From the NCBI RefSeq assembly GCF_030813695.1, contig NZ_JAUSVA010000002.1, forward strand, positions 6,386,001 to 6,450,000: DNA of 64,000 nucleotides. Reading direction: 5' to 3'. The notes beneath the pieces are model-generated. The model was not told the origin of the DNA. It was given only the letters and a program-made list of their open reading frames with translations, and made no database searches. A program made the position numbers and the translations under genes. This document shows positions 34,225 through 41,898 of the stretch, in pieces. How positions within the stretch are numbered: position 1 is the stretch's first letter; the number at the start of each line of letters is the position of its first letter. This stretch comes from Kitasatospora herbaricolor (lineage in GTDB: Bacteria; Actinomycetota; Actinomycetes; Streptomycetales; Streptomycetaceae).

Positions 34225-35171
34225 TTGCCGTTGTGATCCGGGTCCGCCGCAAGGGTGATGACGCCCAGGTAGCCGTCGCCGTCCTCGCTGACCGTCAGCA
34301 GCATGCCCGGCCGGTAGATGGAGTCGCCCTCGTTCAAGGTGTCGCGGCCGGTGTGCCGGGAGTACGGCTCCTTGGCGAAAACCGCACTGTTGAGTTTCTC
34401 GTCCATCATCAGCTGGGTGGTGAGGGTGCGTTCGTCGCCGACGTGCACCATCGCGTGGACGTGCACGGTCCGGCCGGCGTACCAGCCGGGCCAGATCGTC
34501 GTGAACTGCACGATGCCGTCCGTGTCGGTGACCTGGGCACCCCGCAGGTAGCGTTTGTCGTCGGTGGGCGTCAGGTCGGCCGTGCCACCGGCGCCGCCGC
34601 CGGTGCCCGGGCCGCCCGAGGGCGGTGCGCCGCTCGGCAATGCGGCGGGCGGTGCGCCGCCCGGGCCGCCCGCCGGTGCCCCCGAAGGGGCCCCGGCCGG
34701 GGGCGTGCCGCCCGCGCCGCCCGGGCCGCCGCCGGGTGCGCCGCCTCCGCCGCCCGAGGAGAGGCTCTCCGCACCGGAGTACAGGCCTGCCGCGTCGCAG
34801 TGCCAGATCTCCACCACGGCGTTCGGGATCGCCGCGCAGCTCTCGCTGTCCTGGAGACGGACGGCCAGCCGTAGGCGGGTGCCGGCGCGGTCCTCGCGGA
34901 TGTCGCTCCGGATCTTGTCCGCGTCGAAGTAGTACGGCCCCTGGGTGGTCCCGGCGGTCAGCGTGCAGGTGCCGGAGGCCGCGAACAGCGAGGTGAGGTC
35001 CTCGGTGGTGACGGACCGCGGGGAGATGACCGCGCTCGCGCCGGTGGTGGTGGTCGCCCGGTTCCCGCCGCCCTGGCCGCAGGCCGCGAGCAGCGCGCCG
35101 AGGCCGATGCTGCTGATGCCCGCCAGCGCGGTGCGGCGGCTGACGCGTTGGCCCTCATGATCGTGTCCCAT
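34221..35171 (-). CDS. Tat-exported intradiol dioxygenase-like protein with low-complexity insert
   Basis: 316 residues. A twin-arginine motif (SRRTALAG) and a following Cys (ALLAACG) indicate a Tat-exported lipoprotein. The core is an intradiol ring-cleavage dioxygenase fold: TQGPYYFDADKIRSDIRED, LQDSESCAAIPNAVVEIWHCDAAGLYSG, then WPGWYAGRTVHVHAMV with the Tyr and two His expected as Fe(III) ligands. Between residues ~140 and 205 a Gly/Pro/Ala-rich stretch (GGAPGGGPGGAGG, PAGGPGGAPPAALPS) interrupts the beta sandwich. Exported members of this family are common in actinobacteria and their substrates are largely unknown. ATG 35171 gives the correct signal peptide. Confidence 0.82.
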   Translation of the reverse strand: MGHDHEGQRVSRRTALAGISSIGLGALLAACGQGGGNRATTTTGASAVISPRSVTTEDLTSLFAASGTCTLTAGTTQGPYYFDADKIRSDIREDRAGTRLRLAVRLQDSESCAAIPNAVVEIWHCDAAGLYSGAESLSSGGGGGAPGGGPGGAGGTPPAGAPSGAPAGGPGGAPPAALPSGAPPSGGPGTGGGAGGTADLTPTDDKRYLRGAQVTDTDGIVQFTTIWPGWYAGRTVHVHAMVHVGDERTLTTQLMMDEKLNSAVFAKEPYSRHTGRDTLNEGDSIYRPGMLLTVSEDGDGYLGVITLAADPDHNGK

Positions 35172-35244
35172 ACCGCCGAGGGTAGGAACACGACATGAGG
35201 GCCGCATGTGAGGCGGGTGAGCGGGCGGTGAGCCCTCCGGGCCG

Positions 35245-35279
35245 GGCTCCTGAGGCCCGCCGGCCGGGCCTCAGGAGCC
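35245..35279 (-). terminator. Terminator of the DUF692 operon
   Basis: 15-bp perfect stem around CTCCTGAGGCCCG / CGGGCCTCAGGAG with a 5-nt loop; it overlaps the stop codon at 35271 of the Cys-rich gene. Confidence 0.8.
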
Positions 35280-36296
35280 GCAGCTCGACCCGCCGCCGCA
35301 GCTGGAGGAGGAGCCGCAACTGCTGGAGCTCGACCCGCAGCTGCTGGAGGAGGAGCCGCAGCTCGACGAGGAGGACCCGCAGCTGCTGGACGAGCCGCAG
35401 CTGGACGAACCGCAGCTCGACGACCCGCCGGAGGAGCCCGGGTCCGAGGAGCCGCACCAGTTGGCCGGCCCGGAGCCGCAGCTGGACGAGGACGAGGACG
35501 ACGAGGAGCCGGGGACGGGGACCGGCCGCGCCGCGGCCAGCATCGCCGCCTGCAGCTCCTCGTCCGGCAGGCCGGCGTTCACGCCCTCCAGGGCGACCAC
35601 GCCGAGCAGCGCGCCGCTCGCGACGCCCACGCCGTGCCGGGGCCGCCAGCCGGTGCCGGTCAGCTGCCGGAGCTGGCGACGGCCCGCCGGGGTGATCCGG
35701 CCCCGGCCCGGCCGGGTCGTCACCAGCAGGACGACACCGGCGAACAGCAGTGCCATCGCCCCGCCCAGCACCGGCCGTTCGGCGGCCGGCCGGCCGGCCG
35801 CCAGGATCGAGCCGACGACCGTGCTGACCGGGACGGCCAGCACCACCAGCCAGAGCAGCCGGCGGGCCGAGTGGGCCCGGCGCAGCAGGGCCGGGTCGAG
35901 CATCAGCCCGTGCGCGGCGAGCCGGTCGCCGATCCGCTGGACGGCGTCGGAGGTCATCACCGCCCGGCGCAGGCCGGGCAGGTCGCGCTGGCGCAGGTCG
36001 CCGGCCGCCACCAGCAGCGCGGCCTCCACCTCGTCGTACGCGGTGTTGGAGGTGACCGTGACCAGCCCGCTGCGCGAGACGATCACCCGGCCCTCCTGGT
36101 GCATCCGGACCAGCACGGTGTCGACCACCCGGCCGGGCCCGCCGGCCAGGAACGCCGCGTCCAGCAGCGGGATCCCGGTGCCGGGCAGGTCGGCCGGGTT
36201 GGACCGGCGCCGGGCCCGGACGAAGGTCACGACGGTGTACAGGCCGGCGGCGATCAGCAGCACGGTGAGGACGGTGAGGTGCGTGGTGTGCCACAT
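35271..36296 (-). CDS. TIGR04222 membrane protein with Cys-Gly-Ser repeat tail
   Basis: 341 residues. N-terminal helix (~8-27), TIGR04222 core (LLDAAFLAGGPGRVVDTVLVRMHQEGRVIVSRSGLVT), helices at ~147-165 and ~177-195, ALLGVVALEGVNAGLPDEELQAAML, then a tail from residue ~263 made almost only of Ser, Gly and Cys. The tail has ten cysteines (273, 281, 295, 300, 306, 313, 320, 327, 333, 339) and every one is followed by Gly, mostly as Cys-Gly-Ser. There are no other cysteines in the protein. It is the last gene of an operon with a DUF692 enzyme and a small partner protein, whose families modify cysteines of peptide substrates; the tail is therefore a candidate substrate. ATG 36296 begins 31 nt after the preceding stop. 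Confidence 0.85.
   Translation of the reverse strand: MWHTTHLTVLTVLLIAAGLYTVVTFVRARRRSNPADLPGTGIPLLDAAFLAGGPGRVVDTVLVRMHQEGRVIVSRSGLVTVTSNTAYDEVEAALLVAAGDLRQRDLPGLRRAVMTSDAVQRIGDRLAAHGLMLDPALLRRAHSARRLLWLVVLAVPVSTVVGSILAAGRPAAERPVLGGAMALLFAGVVLLVTTRPGRGRITPAGRRQLRQLTGTGWRPRHGVGVASGALLGVVALEGVNAGLPDEELQAAMLAAARPVPVPGSSSSSSSSSCGSGPANWCGSSDPGSSGGSSSCGSSSCGSSSSCGSSSSSCGSSSSSCGSSSSSCGSSSSCGGGSSCGS
35274..35488 (-). repeat. Imperfect DNA repeat encoding the Ser-Cys-Gly tail
   Basis: On the plus strand, units of the type GAGGAGCCGCAGCTG(CTGGAC) recur with small changes. They encode the SSSSCG units of the minus-strand protein. Unit length alternates by multiples of three, as expected for slippage under reading-frame selection. 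Confidence 0.65.
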
Positions 36297-36327
36297 GGGC
36301 GGTTCCCCCGGGTGGTGAGTGGTTCGG

Positions 36328-36795
36328 TCAGTCCTGCTGCGGGCGCAGCGCCCGGCGCAGCCGGTCCAGCGGACCGGAGCGCTGCGGGGGCACCCGCGTC
36401 CCTGCCGGCGCGAGCCAGCCTTCGAGGGCCCGGCGCTCCTCGGGGCCGAGCGGGTCGCCGGCCTCGTCCGCGAGGGCCCAGCGGGCGAAGGCGCGTCCGT
36501 CGGCCCGGTAGCCGCCGTCCTGCGGCCGCTGCCGCGCGTACCGCAGGAACAGCGGGCCGAAGGCCGGCCCGAGGAGCTGCGGCAGCTCCGGCACCACCTT
36601 GGCGACGGTGTCGCGCCGCTTGGCGGCCAGCCCGATCGACTGGGCGCGGACCTGCTCCGGGTCGAAGCCCGGTGGCGGCGGGCCGCCGGCGACCAGGGCC
36701 GCCAGCAGCGCGCCCTGCCGCCGGGCCAGTGCGGCCCGCGCCAGCACCAGCTCCGCGTCCGCGCCCCGGGCCAGGTACTCCAGTCCCTCAGACAT
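36328..36795 (-). CDS. Small partner protein of the DUF692 enzyme (MbnC/TglI/DUF2063-like)
   Basis: 155 residues, helical, cytosolic. Its start ATG 36795 overlaps the DUF692 stop by 8 nt. Residues ~50-108 (AQSIGLAAKRRDTVAKVVPELPQLLG, FGPLFLRYARQRP, GRAFARWAL) follow the order of hydrophobic and charged positions seen in the N-terminal domain of partner proteins of DUF692 oxidases (DUF2063/MbnC/TglI), which present the peptide substrate. Sequence similarity is too low for a firm call by eye; gene order and coupling are the main support. Confidence 0.65.
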   Translation of the reverse strand: MSEGLEYLARGADAELVLARAALARRQGALLAALVAGGPPPPGFDPEQVRAQSIGLAAKRRDTVAKVVPELPQLLGPAFGPLFLRYARQRPQDGGYRADGRAFARWALADEAGDPLGPEERRALEGWLAPAGTRVPPQRSGPLDRLRRALRPQQD

Positions 36796-37624
36796 GCTGC
36801 GGCACCCCCTCCAGCACCCGGCGGATCGCGTCCAGTTCGCCGCCCAGTTCGGCGGGCGACGGGAAGTTGCCGTCCCGCTCCAGCAGCACCCCGGGCGGCG
36901 AGACCCGGGAGCAGAGCTCGGCGAGCACCTCCAGCACCGGCTCGGTGACGGGGTGGGCGTGGGTGTCGTGCCAGATCCCGTCGACCAGCCGCCCGCCCGC
37001 CACGTGCACGTAGGCGATCGCCTCCAGCGGCAGCCGGTCCAGCTCGGCGGCCGGGTCGACCCCGAGGTTGACCCGGTTGGTGTGCAGGTTGGCGACGTCG
37101 ATCAGCAGCCGGACGCCCGTCCGCTCGACCAGTTCGGCCAGGAACTGCCCCTCGGTCAGCTCGTCGTCGGGCCAGGCCAGCTGGGCCGCGATGTTCTCCA
37201 GCGCCAGCGGCACCGGGAGCTGCTCCTGGGCGATCCGGACGTTCTCGGCGATCACCCGCAGCGACTCCCGCGAGCGCGGCACCGGCAGCAGGTGGCCGGC
37301 CTCCAGGCCGCCGGCCCGGACGAACGCCAGGTGCTCGGTGACCAGCGGCGATCCCAGGGCCAGGGCCGCCTCGGCGAGCCGGGCGAGCCTGGCGGGCTCG
37401 GGCAGGTCGGCGCCGCCGAGGCCGAGCGAGACGCCGTGCGGCACGACGGTGACGCCGCGTTCGCGCAGCAGCCGCAGCGACTCGGGGAGGTGGCCGGCGC
37501 AGAGGTTCTCGGCGACCACCTCGACCCAGTCCAGGCCGGGCAGCCGTTCCACGACGGTGTCGATCTCGGTGCGCCAGCCGAGGCCGACCCCGAGCCGGGG
37601 CAGGTTCGTTGCAGGGGTGGTCAT
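36788..37624 (-). CDS. DUF692 (multinuclear non-heme iron oxidase family) protein
   Basis: 278 residues, TIM-barrel type. Candidate metal ligands of the MbnB/TglH family are all present: His63 (VVPHGVSLGLGG), Glu97-His98 (VTEHLAFVR), Glu143-Asn144 (ALENIA), Asp176 with His181 and Asn183 (LLIDVANLHTNRVN), His207 (YVHVAGG), Asp220-x-His222-x-His224 (HDTHAHPV) and Glu249/Asp251 (LLERDGNFP). Characterised members use two or three irons to oxidise cysteines in ribosomal peptides. Start ATG 37624 follows AAGGGGG. First gene of the operon ending in the Cys-rich membrane protein. Family assignment is strong; reaction and substrate are inferred. Confidence 0.9.
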   Translation of the reverse strand: MTTPATNLPRLGVGLGWRTEIDTVVERLPGLDWVEVVAENLCAGHLPESLRLLRERGVTVVPHGVSLGLGGADLPEPARLARLAEAALALGSPLVTEHLAFVRAGGLEAGHLLPVPRSRESLRVIAENVRIAQEQLPVPLALENIAAQLAWPDDELTEGQFLAELVERTGVRLLIDVANLHTNRVNLGVDPAAELDRLPLEAIAYVHVAGGRLVDGIWHDTHAHPVTEPVLEVLAELCSRVSPPGVLLERDGNFPSPAELGGELDAIRRVLEGVPQHV

Positions 37625-37930
37625 GGGTGCGCCCCCTTCGGAGGGCTTGCGGAAAGGGTGCCGGACGGGTCGCGGGCTTCGTCGCCGGGCGGCCGTCGGG
37701 CCGGTGCGGAGCAGGTGCCGCGGGGCTTCGGCCCCGCCTGCTGCTGAGGATGTCCCCGGTCGGGGCCGCTGCCAAGCCTCGACCGGGATTCTCAGAGCAT
37801 TACTTGAGCATACGGTCGTGCCGCCGGCCGCTCCGGGGTGCACCCTGGCCTTCTGACCTGCGGGAACGCCGTGGGCGCGGCGGAAAATCGGGAGGCGTAC
37901 GGACGGCCGCCCGGCTAGCCTGGCAGGCCT
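37625..37930. other. Divergent intergenic region: DUF692 operon / GNAT gene
   Basis: 306 bases holding both promoters. A CGGGGC-TTCG-GCCCCG tetraloop hairpin lies at 37721-37736, and a TATGCT hexamer on the minus strand at 37807-37812 is a possible -10 box. No gene supported. Confidence 0.5.
37916..37921 (+). promoter_or_regulatory. -10 box (TAGCCT) of the GNAT gene, leaderless or nearly so
   Basis: TAGCCT ends 9 nt before ATG 37931; no ribosome-binding site between them. Confidence 0.45.
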
Positions 37931-38851
37931 ATGACTCTGACGATTCGTGATTTCACCCCCGCCGACGCCGAGGCGGCCGCCGCCGCCCACCGCGCGGGCC
38001 GCCCGCACCTGGTCCTGACCGCCGAGGTGTTCGCCTGGCTGCCGGAGCACCTGCCGGCCGCCCAGCACTACCGCACCTTCGTGGCCGAGATCGACGGCCG
38101 GGTGGTCGGCAGCGTGCGCTGCGGGCGGGTGATCGACACCAGCGCCGAGGGCATCGCGTACGCCAACGGCAGCGTGCTCCCCGGGTTCCGCCGCCGCGGC
38201 GCCTTCACCGCGCTGCTGGCCACCGCCGAGCGGCATCTCGCCGAGCACGGTGCGACCGAGGTGCACAGCTGGGTCGACGACGAGCCCGAGGCCCGTGCCT
38301 TCGCCGCCGGGCGCGGCTACCGCGAGGGCCGGACGGCGCACTTCGCCCGCCGCGACCTCACCGCTCCGCTGCCGCCCGTGCCGGTGCACCCGGCCGGCGT
38401 CGAGCTGCGGACGGCCGCCGACTTCCAGGACGACCCGTACCCGCTGTTCGTCGTCGACGCGGACGCCGGGCGGGACGAACCCGGCGAGGTCGACATCGAC
38501 CGGGCCGACTACCAGGACTGGCTGGACGGCGTCTGGTCCCGCCCCGACCTCGACCGCGACCTCACCGTGGTGGCTCTGGTCGACGGCAGCCCGGCCGCCT
38601 TCAGCGCCGCGCACACCGACGGCGAGTCCCGCTACTGGTCGGCCTTCACCGCCTGCCGCCGGGAGTTCCGCGGCCGCGGCCTGGCCACCCTGGCCAAGGT
38701 CCGCTCCCTGCACCTGGCCCGGGCCGCCGGCCTGACCGAGGCCTTCACCAGCAACGACGCCACCAACGCCCCGATGCTCGCGATCAACGAGCGGCTCGGC
38801 TACCGACGCTGCGCGAGCGAGCGGAAGTTCGTCAAGCAGCTGACGGCCTGA
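37931..38851 (+). CDS. Tandem GNAT-family N-acetyltransferase
   Basis: 306 residues with two GNAT folds. The first (~1-150) has the acetyl-CoA motif VLPGFRRRGAFTALLATAERHLAEHG; the second (~155-300) has CRREFRGRGLATLAKVRSLHLARAAGLTEAFTSNDATNAPMLAINERLGY. The second domain keeps the RGRGLA pyrophosphate loop and the asparagine-rich C-terminal motif, so it is the likelier active half. The acceptor amine cannot be told from sequence. Stand-alone gene ahead of tRNA-Trp. Confidence 0.85.
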   Translation: MTLTIRDFTPADAEAAAAAHRAGRPHLVLTAEVFAWLPEHLPAAQHYRTFVAEIDGRVVGSVRCGRVIDTSAEGIAYANGSVLPGFRRRGAFTALLATAERHLAEHGATEVHSWVDDEPEARAFAAGRGYREGRTAHFARRDLTAPLPPVPVHPAGVELRTAADFQDDPYPLFVVDADAGRDEPGEVDIDRADYQDWLDGVWSRPDLDRDLTVVALVDGSPAAFSAAHTDGESRYWSAFTACRREFRGRGLATLAKVRSLHLARAAGLTEAFTSNDATNAPMLAINERLGYRRCASERKFVKQLTA

Positions 38852-38930
38852 CCGCCGGCCGGGCGCGCGCGACGCCGCAAATGGCGTTGCGCGGGCCCGG
38901 CCCGGTACGGCAGGCTGGGGCCACCCACCG

Positions 38931-39004
38931 AGGGGCGTAGCTCAGTTGGCCAGAGCGGCGGTCTCCAAAACCGCATGTCGCAGGTTCGAATCCTGTCGCC
39001 CCTG
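38931..39004 (+). tRNA. tRNA-Trp (anticodon CCA)
   Basis: Complete cloverleaf of 74 nt including the G discriminator: acceptor AGGGGCG/CGCCCCT, D arm GCTC/GAGC, anticodon stem GCGGT/ACCGC with loop CTCCAAA (anticodon CCA), variable loop ATGTC, T arm with TTCGAAT loop. CCA is not encoded (TGC follows). One G-U pair closes the T stem. Confidence 0.95.
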
Positions 39005-39086
39005 CTCATCCCCGTCGGGCCGCCCCCGCGTTCTGACGTGTCTTATTCAATGGCGGCCGGCCCGCCTCCCGATGATGATGCTCCGC

Positions 39087-40001
39087 ATGACGAACGAGAC
39101 CATCACCGCGGCTGCCTCGGGCACCTGGAAACTCGGTGACCTGACGGTCAACCGGATCGGCTTCGGCGCGATGCGCCTGACCCAGACCGGCGCGGCCTTC
39201 GCCCCCGGCGCCACCCCCAGCGACCGCGGCCGGGCCGTCGGCCTGCTGCGCCGCGCCGTCGAGCTGGGCGTCAACCACATCGACACCGCCGCCTTCTACT
39301 TCTCGTCGTTGCGCTCCGCCAACGAGCTGATCAACAGCGCCCTGGGCGGCCCCTACCCGGACGACCTGGTGATCACCACCAAGGTCGGCCCGGCCCGCGG
39401 CCCCGCCGGCGACTGGAGCCGGCACGCCGCCACCCCGGAGGAGCTGCGCGGCCAGGTCGAGGAGAACCTGCGCCAGCTCGGCCGCGACCACCTCGACGTG
39501 GTCAACCTGCGGATCCTCGGCACCGCCTCGATCGCGGAGCGCTTCGGCGCCCTCGCGGACCTGCGCGACGCCGGACTCATCCGCCACCTGGGCCTCTCCA
39601 ACATCCAGCCCGAGCATCTGGTGGAGGCCCTGGCCATCGCCCCGGTGGTGTGCGTGCAGAACCTCTACGGCATCGGGATGCGGCCCGAGCACGACGAGTT
39701 CCTGCGCACCTGCGGCGAGCTGGGCGTCGCCTTCGTGCCGTTCTACTCGATCGCCGCCGCCGGCCGCGAGGGCGGCGCCACCGGCGCCGAGGCGGAGGAG
39801 GTGCTGGCCGTCGCGCGCGCCCACGACGCGACACCCGCGCAGGTCCGGCTGGCCTGGACGCTGCACCGGGGTCCGCACGTGCTGGCCATCCCGGGCACCG
39901 GCAACCCGGACCACCTGGCGGCCAACGTCGCCGCCGGGGCCCTGCGCCTGACCACGGACGATCTGGCCCTGCTGGACGCCCTTCACCGGCGCGGGGCCTG
40001 A
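39087..40001 (+). CDS. Aldo/keto reductase
   Basis: 304 residues. NADPH-dependent carbonyl reductase fold: KLGDLTVNRIGFGAMRL, GVNHIDTAAFY (catalytic Asp and Tyr), VITTKVG (Lys), LGRDHLDVVNLRI and RHLGLSNIQPEHL, ending with IPGTGNPDHLAANVAAG. The usual catalytic His position in the LxH motif reads NLR (Asn-Leu-Arg), as in some subfamilies close to YdbC-type oxidoreductases, so activity may differ. Start uncertain among ATG 39072, 39075, 39078 and 39087; 39087 gives the shortest natural N-terminus. It ends 3 nt before the MOSC gene start and probably forms an operon with it. Confidence 0.88.
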   Translation: MTNETITAAASGTWKLGDLTVNRIGFGAMRLTQTGAAFAPGATPSDRGRAVGLLRRAVELGVNHIDTAAFYFSSLRSANELINSALGGPYPDDLVITTKVGPARGPAGDWSRHAATPEELRGQVEENLRQLGRDHLDVVNLRILGTASIAERFGALADLRDAGLIRHLGLSNIQPEHLVEALAIAPVVCVQNLYGIGMRPEHDEFLRTCGELGVAFVPFYSIAAAGREGGATGAEAEEVLAVARAHDATPAQVRLAWTLHRGPHVLAIPGTGNPDHLAANVAAGALRLTTDDLALLDALHRRGA

Positions 40002-40004
40002 CCG

Positions 40005-40856
40005 GTGGCGGACGCTCCGACGGCGGACGCCCCCGTCGGCACGGTCGGCGCGCTGTGGCGCTACCCCGTCAAGTCGATGCTCGGGGAGCGGATCCCCGCC
40101 GCGGAGGTGACCGACCGCGGGCTCGCGGGCGACCGGCGCCTCGCCCTGCTCGACCGGGAGAGCGGCAAGGTGGCCAGTGCCAAGACCCCGCGACTGTGGC
40201 GGTCCCTGCTCACCTGCACGGCCGTCCGGGCGGGGCAGGCCACGCGGATCACCGGTCCGGCCGGCGAGACCCTGCTCAGCACCGACGCCGGCGTCGACGA
40301 GGCGCTCTCCGCGATCGTCGGCCGGCCCGTCACCCTGACCGGCCGGCCCCCGGACGGGGCCGAGCTGGACCGGTCCAGGCCCGAAGAGGTCCTGGCGGAG
40401 GGTCTGGAGGCGGAGGTGGCGGCCGACGTCGTCCGGTTCGGCTCGGCGGCCCCGCCGGGGACGTTCTTCGACTTCGCCCCCGTCCACCTGCTGACCACCT
40501 CCACCCTGGAGCGGCTGGCGGCCCTCGGCCCGCGCGGCGTCGCCGAGGTGGAGCGCTACCGCCCCAACCTGGTGATCGACACCCCCGGTAAGGGATTCGT
40601 CGAGCAGCGGTGGGTCGGCCGGGACCTGCGGATCGGCGACCGGCTCGTGCTGCGGGTGATGGCCTCCACCCCCCGCTGCGCGGTGCCCACCCTCGTGCAC
40701 GGCGACCTGCCCCGGGACGCCGACGCCCTGCGGACGCCGGCCGTGCACAACCGCGTCCCGGCCCTGCCCGGGCGGCCGCCGGAACCCTGCGTCGGGGTGT
40801 ACGCCCAGGTGCTGCGGCCCGGCCCGGTCCGGGCGGGGGACACCGTCCGGTTCTGA
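40005..40856 (+). CDS. MOSC-domain protein with N-terminal beta-barrel domain
   Basis: 283 residues. N-terminal MOSC_N domain (VGALWRYPVKSMLGERIPAAEVTDRGLAGDRRLALLD) and C-terminal MOSC domain (ERYRPNLVIDTPGKGFVEQRWVGRDLRIGDRLVLRVMASTPRCAVPT) with the conserved Cys that binds molybdenum cofactor or sulfur. Resembles mARC/YcbX-type reductases that reduce N-hydroxylated compounds. Starts 3 nt after the aldo/keto reductase, suggesting co-transcription. The substrate is unknown. Confidence 0.88.
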   Translation: MADAPTADAPVGTVGALWRYPVKSMLGERIPAAEVTDRGLAGDRRLALLDRESGKVASAKTPRLWRSLLTCTAVRAGQATRITGPAGETLLSTDAGVDEALSAIVGRPVTLTGRPPDGAELDRSRPEEVLAEGLEAEVAADVVRFGSAAPPGTFFDFAPVHLLTTSTLERLAALGPRGVAEVERYRPNLVIDTPGKGFVEQRWVGRDLRIGDRLVLRVMASTPRCAVPTLVHGDLPRDADALRTPAVHNRVPALPGRPPEPCVGVYAQVLRPGPVRAGDTVRF

Positions 40857-40880
40857 CGGCACCCCGGGCGGCCCCGTACG

Positions 40881-40914
40881 ACAGCAGCCGCAGGCCTGGG
40901 CCTGCGGCTGCTGT
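40881..40914. terminator. Bidirectional terminator after the MOSC gene
   Basis: Stem of up to 16 bp (ACAGCAGCCGCAGGCC / GGCCTGCGGCTGCTGT) with minimal loop, between convergent genes. Confidence 0.8.
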
Positions 40915-41004
40915 TCCGTCGAGCTGCCCCGACGTCCGGGTTCACCGTCCGGGGATCACCCCCGGCGCGGCCGCCCGCCACTCCCCGCGCAGTGGCGGCC
41001 GGCG

Positions 41005-41430
41005 TCAGTCGAGGCGGGTGCCCGCCACCGGCATGAAGGTGGCGTCCGGCGACGGGAGGTACCAGAAGCAGTAGTTGCCGCGACCGTAGTAGTCGTCGCC
41101 GTAGGAGAGCAGGTACTCGCCGGTGGTCGGGCCCACGATGCCGTCCGCCCCGTTCGCGGAGGTGGCCCAGAACCGGTTCTGGAACGTCTTCACCGCGGCG
41201 AAGGTCTTCGGGCCCCAGACGCCGTCCTCGTCGACCGTGGGCTGGCCGTACTGCCGGGACACGTCGTTCATCAGGTGCTGCACGCACCACACCGCGTGCG
41301 GGTTGTTGGGGTATCCCGGGCCGACGTAGGCGGCGCCGGGCGTCGCCTGCGCGGTGCCGCTCACCCCGCCGAGCGCCAGTGCCGCCACCCCTGCCGTGAG
41401 CCCCAGCCGGGTCACGAACTTCTTCATCAT
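41005..41430 (-). CDS. Small secreted peptidoglycan-binding-domain protein
   Basis: 141 residues. Sec signal peptide MMKKFVTRLGLTAGVAALALG...TAQA with cleavage near residue 29. The mature part has a PG_binding_1-like helical core (VQHLMNDVSRQYGQPTVDEDGVWGPKTFAAVKTFQ, GIVGPTTGEYLL) and two cysteines that could form one disulfide. There is no catalytic domain, so it is a wall-associated or regulatory protein. ATG 41430 is preceded by GAGGAAAGG. Confidence 0.8.
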   Translation of the reverse strand: MMKKFVTRLGLTAGVAALALGGVSGTAQATPGAAYVGPGYPNNPHAVWCVQHLMNDVSRQYGQPTVDEDGVWGPKTFAAVKTFQNRFWATSANGADGIVGPTTGEYLLSYGDDYYGRGNYCFWYLPSPDATFMPVAGTRLD

Positions 41431-41593
41431 CTCCGCGTACCTTTCCTCGGTAACCGACGGGACGATCCTCCAGGCCCCCGCCAACAGGGCTCCAACAGGC
41501 CGCCAACCGCCCGCCAACGCCCCGGACACCCGCCGCGGCCGCCGGATGGGCCAGGATGGCCGGGACAGGCCGCGTCAGCAGGGAGGACCACCG

Positions 41594-41812
41594 ATGAGCC
41601 GGACACCACCACCGGGGGCGAAGGGCCCGAGCCGGCCCGGCGGCACCCGAGGCACCCGGGGGCCGTCCCGCGGCCCGGCCGGCCCCACGGCGCCGCCCTT
41701 CCCCGACGGACCGGCGATCGGCGAGCCGGACGACGGCCACGTCGTCCGGCGGAGCCCGGGGGCCGGGCCGGTGTCTCCCGAAGCCGAGGACGACGCCGAA
41801 GGATCGGAGTAG
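41594..41812 (+). CDS. Small Pro/Gly-rich disordered protein, 72 residues
   Basis: ATG 41594 follows GGGAGGA by 6 nt. The product (MSRTPPPGAKGPSRPGG... ending EAEDDAEGSE) has no hydrophobic segment and looks fully disordered, basic first and acidic last. No family recognised. Codon third positions are GC-rich and the ribosome site is good, so expression is plausible. Confidence 0.5.
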   Translation: MSRTPPPGAKGPSRPGGTRGTRGPSRGPAGPTAPPFPDGPAIGEPDDGHVVRRSPGAGPVSPEAEDDAEGSE

Positions 41813-41898
41813 TCCTTCCGTCCGGTAGCCGAGTCCCATGCCGCTGAAGTCGGCCCGAAGCGGCCGGGTGCGTTGCGGACGGGGAAAACACGAAGGCG

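Noticed and set aside
35195..35695. Plus-strand frame with acidic EEPQLL-like repeats opposite the Cys tail
   Set aside because: Its repeats are the complement of the Ser-Cys-Gly codons; the minus-strand frame has the TIGR04222 core and operon context.
38931..39004. tRNA-Trp as an integration site of a mobile element
   Set aside because: No integrase, no repeated tRNA 3' end and no foreign-looking DNA nearby.
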